A stretch of DNA of 64,000 nt, from the NCBI RefSeq assembly GCF_019351435.1, contig NZ_JAHWYN010000013.1, positions 57,141 through 121,140 of the forward strand, given 5' to 3'. The stretch is from Flavobacterium taihuense (GTDB lineage Bacteria; Bacteroidota; Bacteroidia; Flavobacteriales; Flavobacteriaceae). Shown in pieces: positions 54,401 to 62,182 of this stretch. Under the pieces are notes generated by a model. The model made no database searches and was not told where the DNA came from. It saw only the letters and a program-made list of their open reading frames with translations. The first letter of the stretch is position 1. Every line of letters begins with the position of its first letter. The translations under genes and the position numbers were made by a program.

Positions 54401-54853
54401 TTATTTCAATCGAACACTCCATTCAAAATCCATTTCAGAAACCTGAACTCCTTCTTCATTAGTACCTATAGATTTCATCCAAAATGTTTGACCTTCGCCA
54501 TTGGCAATTGTCTTTTGAATCGCTTCCTCAATTAAATGGCCGTCTTGGCATACAAAAGTGATTCTGCCTGTCGCTTTTTTAGAAAAGTTAGATTTATTAT
54601 TAGCTACCAGCATCGATATTTTTTTTCCGCTTTTCTGGATTTTATCAATCACCATCGCACCTGTTGTCATCTCAGCAGCCATTGCCTGTACAGCAAAATA
54701 CATAGAATTAAAAGGATTTTGGTTAATCCATCGGTGTTTTACTGTCACCTCGCATTTTTCATTGTCAATAGATTTCACTCGTATCCCACATATAAATGCA
54801 GAAGGCAATTTGAAAAATATAAATCGATTCAATTTAGATACCGTTAATTCCAT
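54401..54853 (-). CDS. Hotdog-fold DUF4442/PaaI-like protein
   Basis: The start is ATG 54853 (150 residues); the open frame extends upstream but that part is AT-rich and unlike the family. The conserved segments VKHRWINQNPFNSMYFAVQA, AAEMTTGAMV and KSNFSKKATGRITFVCQD fit the DUF4442 hotdog family, related to acyl-CoA thioesterases. The catalytic acid position of PaaI thioesterases (Asp/Glu in the long helix) appears as Glu in AAEMTTG. Substrate unknown. Confidence 0.78.
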   Translation of the reverse strand: MELTVSKLNRFIFFKLPSAFICGIRVKSIDNEKCEVTVKHRWINQNPFNSMYFAVQAMAAEMTTGAMVIDKIQKSGKKISMLVANNKSNFSKKATGRITFVCQDGHLIEEAIQKTIANGEGQTFWMKSIGTNEEGVQVSEMDFEWSVRLK

Positions 54854-55090
54854 GTAATAGATTTTTTTGCTAAAATACAAAAAATACCATGCGTGCATAT
54901 AAAAATTTTCAATTAACGTTATTTCAAGCTTTTCGCTCCACAACAAGACAAATTAAACCATTGGGTAAAGTCTTTTGGGTTTTATGTCTAAGTTAATAAA
55001 ATTTGGGTTTTGAGATCGCATAGCTGTCAAAATAAGAGCTTTTTTCTTTCAATACTGCTATTTTTTGTTAATATTGTGTTAATATATACT

Positions 55091-55137
55091 ACTATGTGAT
55101 ACAAGATACTGTCTTTCGGACATATATTTGCATAAGA
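55091..55137 (+). promoter_or_regulatory. Promoter with ACTATGTGAT box (copy B), PspC operon
   Basis: TATATTTG (55123-55130, followed by CATA) is a full -7 element with ACTATGTGAT starting exactly 32 bases upstream, as at 42900. The leader to ATG 55214 is about 77 bases and carries ATCAATCATCAATCAAAAA, which is repeated in front of the padR gene. Confidence 0.65.
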
Positions 55138-55171
55138 AATTACTAGGTAAGTCATCTAATTAATTTCTGTC

Positions 55172-55190
55172 ATCAATCATCAATCAAAAA
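55172..55190 (+). repeat. Leader 19-mer, first copy
   Basis: ATCAATCATCAATCAAAAA here is identical to 55751-55769. Both copies lie a few dozen bases before a start codon of the same operon. Confidence 0.5.
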
Positions 55191-55213
55191 AACGAAATCA
55201 AAAAATCAAAAAA

Positions 55214-55669
55214 ATGGAAACTTCAACCGAAAGAAACATTGCAGCATTTACACACTTGAGCACTTTTAGTCAATATATAATTCCGTTTGGGAATTATATA
55301 TTTCCAATTATCCTATGGACATCCAAAAAAGAACAATCGGAATTTGTAGACCACAACGGTAAACAAGCGCTAAACTTTCAATTGAGCATTTTAATTTACA
55401 CTTTGGTATTGGCTATGATTGCCATTCCAATATTTTTGTATACTGTTTTAAAGAACATCTCATTCAATGATCTTGTAAACAGTAATGATGTCATTTTTGA
55501 AAACTTTGATTATGGCAACAGCATCGGAATCTTGACAGTGGGTGTCCTGGCGCTTTTTGTGCTTGCTTCTATAAAAATAGCTGAATTCTTTCTTGTTATT
55601 TATGCTTCAATCAAAGCATCTAATGGCGAAGAATACGACTATCCCTTTACAATACCGTTCCTAAAATAA
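55214..55669 (+). CDS. DUF4870 domain membrane protein
   Basis: The 151-residue protein has the DUF4870 opening (ERNIAAFTHLSTFSQYIIPF, then KKEQSEFVDHNGKQALNFQ) and three to four hydrophobic spans (LSILIYTLVLAMIAIPIFL, IGILTVGVLALFVLASI). Members occur next to PspC- and PadR-type genes in Bacteroidota. It is the first gene of the operon that continues with padR, pspC, an M23 peptidase and GIN-domain genes. The biochemical role is unknown. Confidence 0.85.
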   Translation: METSTERNIAAFTHLSTFSQYIIPFGNYIFPIILWTSKKEQSEFVDHNGKQALNFQLSILIYTLVLAMIAIPIFLYTVLKNISFNDLVNSNDVIFENFDYGNSIGILTVGVLALFVLASIKIAEFFLVIYASIKASNGEEYDYPFTIPFLK

Positions 55670-55814
55670 ATAGTAACTAGATCGCTAAGACTTACTCATA
55701 GAATCTCATGAGCTCAGAATCCAATCAACTTATTTATAATCATCCCATTAATCAATCATCAATCAAAAATGAACAGTTTCATCAACAAATCAAATCCACT
55801 CAAATTAAAAAATT

Positions 55815-56144
55815 ATGAACATTGAAAACACAAAAGCCCAGATGCGTAAAGGTGTTCTTGAGTTTTGTATCTTATCAGTACTAAAAGAGAAAGACGCTTA
55901 TACCTCAGAAATATTAGACACTTTAAAAAACGCAAAATTGTTGGTCGTGGAGGGAACCATTTATCCGCTCTTAACTCGATTAAAAAATGACGGATTACTC
56001 AACTATCGTTGGGAAGAATCTACATCGGGACCACCTAGAAAATATTATGGTTTGACAGAAATTGGACAAACCTTTTTAAGAGAACTAGATGGCACATGGA
56101 CGGAATTGTCTGATGCCGTAAACCTAATAACCAACCAAAAATAA
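55815..56144 (+). CDS. PadR family transcriptional regulator
   Basis: The 109-residue protein has the winged helix MRKGVLEFCILSVLKEKDAY, VVEGTIYPLLTRLKNDGLL and PPRKYYGLTEIGQTFLREL of PadR-s1 subfamily regulators. It lies 5 bases before the PspC gene, so it probably autoregulates this operon in answer to an envelope or ligand signal. The ATG at 55815 follows a repeated ATCAATCATC leader, and an upstream promoter inside the gap cannot be excluded. Confidence 0.9.
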   Translation: MNIENTKAQMRKGVLEFCILSVLKEKDAYTSEILDTLKNAKLLVVEGTIYPLLTRLKNDGLLNYRWEESTSGPPRKYYGLTEIGQTFLRELDGTWTELSDAVNLITNQK

Positions 56145-56149
56145 TAGTC

Positions 56150-57874
56150 ATGAACAAAACTGTAAATATAAATCTAGGCGGAATGTTCTTCCATATTGAC
56201 GAAGATGCATACCAAAAATTAACCCGTTATTTTGACGCTATCAAACGTTCGCTGTCAAAATCATCCGGACAAGAAGAAATCATCAAAGATATCGAAATGC
56301 GAGTTTCGGAACTATTGACAGAGAAACAAAAGACAGAAAAACACGTAGTAACCATTAGAGAAGTAGACGATGTTATCGCCGTAATGGGACAACCAGAAGA
56401 TTACATCATTGAAGAAGACGGTCCAAATTCAACAAACAATAGAGATTATGCAGCTCCAAGAAGTACTAAAAAACTATACCGTGACAAAGAAAACGGAATG
56501 ATAGGTGGTGTTGCCACTGGTTTAGGACATTATTTTGGAATTGATGCAGTTTGGTTAAAAATAATGTTTTTAATATTTGTTTTTGCTGGATTTGGGACTG
56601 GAATTTTGGCATACGTCATTCTCTGGATTGTAACTCCTGAAGCGATAACCACATCTGAAAAATTAGAAATGACAGGAGAACCGGTAACCATTTCTAATAT
56701 TGAAAAAAAGGTTCGTGAAGAATTTGAAAGTGTTTCCGGAAAAATAAAAAACGCTGATTATGACAAATTTGGCAATCAAGTAAAATCAGGTGCCGAAAAA
56801 ATAGGAAGTGGTTTAGGTGATTTTATCATGACCGTTTTCAAGATTTTCGCTAAGTTTCTAGGAGTTGTTTTAATAATATCAGGTTTAGTGGTGCTTGTTA
56901 TGCTATTCATTGGAGTATTTACTTTGGGAACTACTACATCTATAAACTTTCCTTGGCAATCATTTGTAGAAGCAGGAAACTTCACTGATTACCCCGTTTG
57001 GACTTTTGGTTTATTAATGTTTTTAGCGGTTGGAATTCCATTTTTCTTCATGACTTTATTAGGATTCAAATTATTGGCACCCAACATGAACTCTATTGGA
57101 AACATTGCAAAATACACTTTATTAGCCCTTTGGTTAATCGCAGTTTCACTTGCAATCTCAATCGGTATAAAACAAGCAACAGCATTTGCGGTAAATGGCA
57201 GATCGGTTCAAAAAGAAACCATTAATATAAAACCAACAGATACTCTTTTAATCAAATTCAAGCACAATGATTATTTTGCTAAAAATGTGGATGACCGAAA
57301 TGAGTTTATGATTACTCAAGATTCTTTGAATAATGACATTATTTATTCAAATCAAGTAAGCATCAGAATCGAAAAATCAGAAGAAAAATATGCTTATCTA
57401 CAAATTGAAAAAGAAGCCAAAGGAAAATCACTGTCTGAAGCTAAAAAAAGAGCTGATGCCATTCGTTACAACTATAAAATCGTTGGCAACCAATTGATAT
57501 TTGACAACTATTTAATTACTGATTTAAAAAACAAATTCAGGGATCAAGAAATAGAAATCACTTTATACTTGCCCCAAGGCACATTATTGAAACCAGACGA
57601 TTCAATGAGAAATTATGATCGTACAGATGGTGATTACTTTTTATGGCATCCTGATTCTACTAATGATATTTTCAGAGTAGAAGACAATAAAATAAGATGT
57701 TTAAATTGTCCAAACGATGATAATGACTATAATGATGAAGATGATGACAACGAAACAAATGTAACCATCAATGAAAATGGTGTCACTGTAGAAAGTGATT
57801 CGGTTGTTAAAACCAAAAAGAATTTCAAAGAATTGAAAATCAACAAAGACGGTATAATCATTAAAACCGAATAA
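56150..57874 (+). CDS. PspC domain membrane protein
   Basis: The 574-residue protein starts with a cytoplasmic region of about 90 residues (NLGGMFFHIDEDAYQKL, EDYIIEEDG). The PspC domain follows at about 105-165 (KKLYRDKENGMIGGVATGLG, then AVWLKIMFLIFVFAGFGTG), then further membrane spans. A large extracytoplasmic C-terminal part ends in an Asp/Asn-rich stretch (CLNCPNDDNDYNDEDDDN). PspC proteins sense inner-membrane stress in other bacteria. No pspA, B or F homologue is nearby. It is 6 bases from padR and 6 from the M23 gene. Confidence 0.9.
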   Translation: MNKTVNINLGGMFFHIDEDAYQKLTRYFDAIKRSLSKSSGQEEIIKDIEMRVSELLTEKQKTEKHVVTIREVDDVIAVMGQPEDYIIEEDGPNSTNNRDYAAPRSTKKLYRDKENGMIGGVATGLGHYFGIDAVWLKIMFLIFVFAGFGTGILAYVILWIVTPEAITTSEKLEMTGEPVTISNIEKKVREEFESVSGKIKNADYDKFGNQVKSGAEKIGSGLGDFIMTVFKIFAKFLGVVLIISGLVVLVMLFIGVFTLGTTTSINFPWQSFVEAGNFTDYPVWTFGLLMFLAVGIPFFFMTLLGFKLLAPNMNSIGNIAKYTLLALWLIAVSLAISIGIKQATAFAVNGRSVQKETINIKPTDTLLIKFKHNDYFAKNVDDRNEFMITQDSLNNDIIYSNQVSIRIEKSEEKYAYLQIEKEAKGKSLSEAKKRADAIRYNYKIVGNQLIFDNYLITDLKNKFRDQEIEITLYLPQGTLLKPDDSMRNYDRTDGDYFLWHPDSTNDIFRVEDNKIRCLNCPNDDNDYNDEDDDNETNVTINENGVTVESDSVVKTKKNFKELKINKDGIIIKTE

Positions 57875-57880
57875 GTAACG

Positions 57881-58948
57881 ATGAAAACCATTCAATTTTT
57901 TGCAGTACTTATTTTTGGATTATCTGCCTTGTCTGTTAATGCTCAAAACAAACTTACAATTGAATGCAAACCTGAGCATCCGCTGAAAGAAAAAATCAAT
58001 GAACAGCAATACAGTTTAAATTTTGATTTTGTTATAGAAAATCTATCCACGGATAGCCTTAAATTAACCAAGCTAGAAATATCTGCTTTTGACAGGCAAA
58101 ATAAACTTGTCCAACAAAAGTTTTTGGATAATAATGGTACAGCCCCAAGTATAAACACTATTCCAAACATCGAATGGAATAGTGTTTCAAGAAAAATGAT
58201 TTTTAATCCTTTTCCAGATCTAAATAGTATGACTGATAAATTGGAATATACATTTGTTTTCAATGATAGCATTGAGATTAAAAAAGTAGTTATTCCAACA
58301 GATTATGAACAAAAGTCGGATTTCATTCTGCCTCTAAAAAATAAAATACTGGTGTATGACGGGCATGATTTTTATTCACATCACAGGCGTTTTGATTACG
58401 AATTTGCTCCAATAAAGCAATTAGGATTCACTGGAAATTTCATGAGATATGCTTATGATTTTGTAGTAGTTGATTCAGAAGGGAAAAAATTTATTTCAAA
58501 GGGGGAAAACGATAGAGACTGGTTTGGTTTTGGAACTGATGTTTTGGCTGTTGCAGATGGTGAAATTGCAGCTATCGAAACCAATAAAAAAGACGATAAA
58601 ACTTTTGATATTCCATCATTAAAAGATAATCCATTAACTTTATATGGAAATTATATTGTTATAAAACATGGTGCAAATTCATATAGCATGTATGGACATT
58701 TGAAAAACAAAAGCGCAATCGCATTAAAAGTAGGTGATCGAGTAAAAAAAGGACAGAAAATAGCTTCTATTGGAACCTCCGGTAGTTCATTCTTTCCGCA
58801 TCTGCATTTTGAAGTTAGAAATTCGATTAATCATCAGGCAGAAGGATTGCCTTCCTATTTTAAAAATTATTATTTAATACTTGGTTCCACCAAAAAAGAA
58901 GTACCAACACACACCATTGCAACTGGTGATATTATTCAATCAAAATAA
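57881..58948 (+). CDS. M23 family (LytM-like) metallopeptidase
   Basis: The 355-residue protein has a signal peptide (TIQFFAVLIFGLSALSVNAQ), an N-terminal Ig-like region of about 130 residues and a C-terminal LytM domain with YGNYIVIKHGANSYSMYGHL and SSFFPHLHFEVR (HxH). The usual first zinc ligand of the GxHxGxD motif is not a His: the segment reads MRYAYDFVV, so a nearby His (HHRRFDYEF) may substitute. It would cut peptidoglycan cross-links or be a structural relative. It is co-transcribed with pspC. Confidence 0.82.
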   Translation: MKTIQFFAVLIFGLSALSVNAQNKLTIECKPEHPLKEKINEQQYSLNFDFVIENLSTDSLKLTKLEISAFDRQNKLVQQKFLDNNGTAPSINTIPNIEWNSVSRKMIFNPFPDLNSMTDKLEYTFVFNDSIEIKKVVIPTDYEQKSDFILPLKNKILVYDGHDFYSHHRRFDYEFAPIKQLGFTGNFMRYAYDFVVVDSEGKKFISKGENDRDWFGFGTDVLAVADGEIAAIETNKKDDKTFDIPSLKDNPLTLYGNYIVIKHGANSYSMYGHLKNKSAIALKVGDRVKKGQKIASIGTSGSSFFPHLHFEVRNSINHQAEGLPSYFKNYYLILGSTKKEVPTHTIATGDIIQSK

Positions 58949-58960
58949 AACCGAATAATC

Positions 58961-59701
58961 ATGTTAAAAGTCATCACATTAATCACCCAATTTATTATCG
59001 TTACATTAACGGCTTTGCTTTTTGGATCTTGTAATCAACTGGGAGAAATCAATGCAATTAAAGGAAGCGGCCATGTAACTACTGAAAAAAGATCGGTTAC
59101 TGGCGATTTCAAAAATGTAGAAGTAAATAATGCTTTAGATCTTGTCATTGAACAATCAGACAAAACCGAAATAATCGTAGAGGCCGACGATAATTTACAG
59201 AAAGAAATCACTACCAAAGTAGAAAATGGAGTGCTGATTATTTCTTGTACATCAGGTAACTTTATCAATGTTTCCTCAAAAAAAATAACAGTAAAAATGC
59301 CTGTAATAGAAGGACTAGAAGCCTCATCAGCTGCTACTATTAACAGCAAAACGACTTTAAAAGGAAGCAATTTGAATCTTGCATCATCGAGTGCTGCGTC
59401 AATTCATGCTACTCTAGAGTACGAAAAAATTCAATTGTCAAGCAGTAGCGCCAGTAATCAAACTATAAAAGGAAAAGCAATGCAACTAGAGACATCGGCT
59501 TCCAGCGGATCTGTTATAGATGCCGATGAATTATTGGCCAATGATGTAACGGCCGATTCATCAAGTGGCGGATCTATTTCCGTTCATCCGATTGTAAGTT
59601 TAAATGCTAAAGCTTCCAGCGGTGGAAACATTGCGTATAACAACCCCCCAAAATCAATTAAAAAAGAAGAGAATTCTGGAGGAAGTATTCATCAAGAGTA
59701 A
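58961..59701 (+). CDS. GIN-domain (DUF2807) auto-transporter-like lipoprotein
   Basis: The 246-residue protein has a lipoprotein signal (TLTALLFGSCNQ). Its GIN/DUF2807 beta-helix repeats include VEVNNALDLVIEQSDKTEII, LNLASSSAASIHATLEYEKI and repeated Ser-rich turns (QLSSSSAS, ETSASSGS, DSSSGGS). Such beta-solenoids are thought to bind surface or matrix partners. It lies 12 bases after the M23 gene. Confidence 0.88.
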   Translation: MLKVITLITQFIIVTLTALLFGSCNQLGEINAIKGSGHVTTEKRSVTGDFKNVEVNNALDLVIEQSDKTEIIVEADDNLQKEITTKVENGVLIISCTSGNFINVSSKKITVKMPVIEGLEASSAATINSKTTLKGSNLNLASSSAASIHATLEYEKIQLSSSSASNQTIKGKAMQLETSASSGSVIDADELLANDVTADSSSGGSISVHPIVSLNAKASSGGNIAYNNPPKSIKKEENSGGSIHQE

Positions 59702-59755
59702 GTGTATTTTCCTTAAATATTTCTAAAATCATCCATCAAAAATGGGTGATTTTTT

Positions 59756-59763
59756 TATATTTG
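59756..59763 (+). promoter_or_regulatory. Promoter -7 element for the second DUF2807 gene
   Basis: TATATTTG matches TAnnTTTG 23 bases upstream of ATG 59787, so the second DUF2807 gene can be transcribed separately. Confidence 0.55.
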
Positions 59764-59786
59764 TACCCAACCCAAATTGTTTTAAA

Positions 59787-60620
59787 ATGAAATATTTTCA
59801 CGTACTTGTATTTTTCTTACTTGCAACAAACCTTACTATTGGCCAAAATAAAGAAAGAATAAAAGGTTCTAAAGTCGTTGTCGAAAAACCAAAAGAAATT
59901 GACGAATTTACCGCAATTGAAATTGAAGACAATCTAACTGTTTTCTTAGAAAAAGGTCCTAAAAACGAAATAAAAATTGAAGCTGACGACAATCTCCATG
60001 ACAACATTTCTTTTGACATAAAAGAAAAAACGCTTCGCATTTACACTCCTAAAGAAGCAACTAGTTTCAAAAAACTGATTGTTCGAATGAAATATACCAA
60101 TGATTTAAAATCCGTTATAGCCAAAAACCTAACAATTGTTAATGCACTTGAAGCCATTCAACTGGATGACATTGCATTTAAATCTTTGGATTTTGCCAAA
60201 TTATACTTGAATGTCAATTCAAAAAATTTCACATTAATAGCTGACGATAAATCGAAGATTGAGCTTAATTTAAAAGCTGAAAAATCAAAAATTCAATTGA
60301 GTAAAAATACACAAATCAAAGCTTTGATCGCAACCACTGAGTTGGCATTTGATCAGTACCAAAAAGCAATAGCCACTATAGAAGGAGAAGCTACCAATGC
60401 AATCATACGTCTGGATAACAATTCCGTATTTACAGGAGTTAATTTCACTATAAAAAATGCCGATGTAACTACTGAAAGTAACGCAATTTGCAATTTAATG
60501 GCTGATACAACACTTGTGGTTGACGCTATTGATGCTTCAAAAATTTACGTCCTTGGCACTCCTAAAATTGAAGTCCGTAAATTTTTAGGCGAAGCACAAT
60601 TGATTAAAAAGACGAAGTAA
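59787..60620 (+). CDS. GIN-domain (DUF2807-like) secreted protein
   Basis: The start is ATG 59787, giving a signal peptide (KYFHVLVFFLLATNLTIGQ); an upstream in-frame ATG at 59742 lies before the promoter. The 277-residue protein repeats the plan of its neighbour (FTAIEIEDNLTVFLEKGPKN, KIEADDNLHDNISFDIKE, YLNVNSKNFTLIADDKSKIE) but is less Ser-rich. It was probably derived by duplication of the lipoprotein. It is the last gene before the convergent trxB. Confidence 0.82.
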   Translation: MKYFHVLVFFLLATNLTIGQNKERIKGSKVVVEKPKEIDEFTAIEIEDNLTVFLEKGPKNEIKIEADDNLHDNISFDIKEKTLRIYTPKEATSFKKLIVRMKYTNDLKSVIAKNLTIVNALEAIQLDDIAFKSLDFAKLYLNVNSKNFTLIADDKSKIELNLKAEKSKIQLSKNTQIKALIATTELAFDQYQKAIATIEGEATNAIIRLDNNSVFTGVNFTIKNADVTTESNAICNLMADTTLVVDAIDASKIYVLGTPKIEVRKFLGEAQLIKKTK

Positions 60621-60658
60621 TCCCTAAGCTGAGTTTTTAATCTCAGAATTCATATATA

Positions 60659-60693
60659 AAAAAAGTCCCAACTTAAAAAATTGGGACTTTTCA
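60659..60693. terminator. Bidirectional terminator
   Basis: AAAAGTCCCAA (60661-60671) and TTGGGACTTTT (60681-60691) form a perfect 11-bp stem with A and T flanks. It lies between the convergent DUF2807 and trxB genes. Confidence 0.9.
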
Positions 60694-60709
60694 TTTTATA
60701 AAGAAAAAT

Positions 60710-61657
60710 TTAGTCTTTAGAAGCCAAATATCTTTCGGCATCAAGAGCAGCCATACAACCAGTACCCGCAGCCGTAATTGCTTGACGGTACACGTGGTCC
60801 GCAGCATCTCCCGCAACAAAAACGCCATTAACATTTGTTTTTGAAGTTCCAGGGGTATTTATAATATATCCTGTTTCGTCTAAAGTCAAATACTCTTTAA
60901 AAATTTCAGTGTTCGGTTGATGTCCAATGGCCACAAAGAAACCAGTAGCCGGAATATCAAAAACTTCACCTGTTGTTTTGTTTCTTGCTTTAACGGCAGT
61001 AACTACTTGCTCATCTCCCAGCACATCTACTGTATCGTGATTCATCAAAATCGTAATGTTTTCGGTTTTACGAACGCGTTCTTCCATAATTTTGGAAGCT
61101 CTAAACTTTTCGCTACGAACCAACATCGTCACTTTAGAACATAATTTAGATAAATAATGAGCTTCTTCACAAGCTGAATCTCCGGCCCCAACTATTACAA
61201 CTTCTTGATTTCTATAGAAGAATCCGTCACAAACAGCACAAGCCGAAACTCCACCACCCATTTTTAGATAGTGTTGTTCTGATGCAATATTCAGATATTT
61301 CGCAGAAGCACCTGTAGAAATAATTACGGTTTCGCAATGCAATTCTATTTTATCATTGATCCAAACTTTATGAATATCTCCTGAGAAATCTACTTTGGTA
61401 GCCCAACCATCACGGATATCAGTACCAAAACGTTGTGCTTGACTTTGCAACTGTACCATCATTTCCGGACCAGTAACTCCATCTACATAACCTGGAAAGT
61501 TTTCGACTTCATTGGTAGTCGTCAATTGACCCCCTGGTTGCATTCCTTGGTATAAAACAGGATTCATATTAGCTCTGGCTGCATATATGGCTGCAGTATA
61601 ACCTGCTGGTCCAGAACCTATAATAAGGCATTTGATTTTTTCTATTGTGTCTGACAT
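60710..61657 (-). CDS. trxB: Thioredoxin-disulfide reductase
   Basis: The start is ATG 61657, because the promoter TACATTTG lies at 61685-61678 and the conserved N-terminus is MSDTIEKIKCLIIGSGPAGY; the open frame to 61723 would begin before the promoter. The 315-residue protein has GSGPAGYTAAIYAARANM for FAD, the redox pair CAVCDGF, VVIVGAGDSACEEAHYL for NADPH and GVFVAGDAADHVYRQAITAAG. It reduces thioredoxin with NADPH. Length and motif order are normal. Confidence 0.96.
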   Translation of the reverse strand: MSDTIEKIKCLIIGSGPAGYTAAIYAARANMNPVLYQGMQPGGQLTTTNEVENFPGYVDGVTGPEMMVQLQSQAQRFGTDIRDGWATKVDFSGDIHKVWINDKIELHCETVIISTGASAKYLNIASEQHYLKMGGGVSACAVCDGFFYRNQEVVIVGAGDSACEEAHYLSKLCSKVTMLVRSEKFRASKIMEERVRKTENITILMNHDTVDVLGDEQVVTAVKARNKTTGEVFDIPATGFFVAIGHQPNTEIFKEYLTLDETGYIINTPGTSKTNVNGVFVAGDAADHVYRQAITAAGTGCMAALDAERYLASKD

Positions 61658-61677
61658 ATTTTTTATTTTTTGAGTTA

Positions 61678-61685
61678 CAAATGTA
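61678..61685 (-). promoter_or_regulatory. Promoter -7 element for trxB
   Basis: The minus strand reads TACATTTG, matching TAnnTTTG, about 21 bases upstream of ATG 61657. Confidence 0.6.
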
Positions 61686-61788
61686 CTCTTTATTATAAAA
61701 AATACATACCCTAATAAATCCAAAAAATTGATGTTGAAATAAATTTTAATTATTTTAGAAAATCGCTTTGAAAAGCAGAAATAAACCT

Positions 61789-61796
61789 TATATTTG
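61789..61796 (+). promoter_or_regulatory. Promoter -7 element for tRNA-Pro
   Basis: TATATTTG matches TAnnTTTG 12 bases upstream of the first tRNA base. Confidence 0.65.
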
Positions 61797-61807
61797 CACT
61801 CGAATTA

Positions 61808-61882
61808 CGGGGTGTAGCGTAGCTCGGTTATCGCGCCTGCTTTGGGAGCAGGAGGCCGCAGGTTCGAATCCTGCCACCCCGA
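61808..61882 (+). tRNA. tRNA-Pro (anticodon TGG)
   Basis: The 75-base gene folds with acceptor stem CGGGGTG/CACCCCG (discriminator A), D-arm, anticodon arm CCTGC-TTTGGGA-GCAGG with TGG, and T-arm GCAGG-TTCGAAT-CCTGC. CCA is not encoded. The reading of CCA codons (and probably other CCN) is expected. An integrase gene lies 300 bases downstream, so its 3' end is the presumed insertion target. Confidence 0.96.
61860..61882 (+). other. Presumed attachment site (attL) in the tRNA-Pro 3' end
   Basis: Tyrosine-recombinase elements commonly insert at the T-arm/acceptor part of tRNA genes and restore the gene. The integrase at 62183 faces away from this end in the typical arrangement. The second copy (attR) would lie beyond 64000 and is not visible, so the exact borders are uncertain. 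Confidence 0.5.
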
Positions 61883-61906
61883 CAAAAAAGCCTTCCATAG
61901 GCAGTC

Positions 61907-61942
61907 AAAACCCTTTAAATCGTATGATTTAAAGGGTTTTTC
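61907..61942 (+). terminator. Terminator behind tRNA-Pro
   Basis: AAAACCCTTTAAATC (61907-61921) and GATTTAAAGGGTTTT (61926-61940) form a perfect 15-bp stem with a GTAT loop and T-rich tail. Confidence 0.9.
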
Positions 61943-61985
61943 TTTTTATTCCACTCCAAAACATTCAAGTTATATCAAAGAAAAT

Positions 61986-62030
61986 GGGACCTATTCGGCT
62001 ACCCCTTTTCTTTTTTTACCTTTAGGTCCC
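61986..62030. repeat. Inverted repeat between tRNA-Pro and the integrase gene
   Basis: GGGACCTA (61986-61993) and TAGGTCCC (62023-62030) can pair around a 29-base loop containing a pyrimidine-rich stretch. It may be an integrase arm site or the element's border structure. Nothing else is seen in 61943-62182. Confidence 0.35.
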
Positions 62031-62182
62031 AGAAATCAATTTAATCATTTAATTACCAGTCAGTTGTACTCAAATTTTAACATTTGATGCTTCTCGGAAT
62101 ACGCGTTTTTTTAACCAAAAATTCGGCAGTATCGGGACTCATTTTAATGTGCAAATGATCTAAAACATTAAATTTTTGAGAT

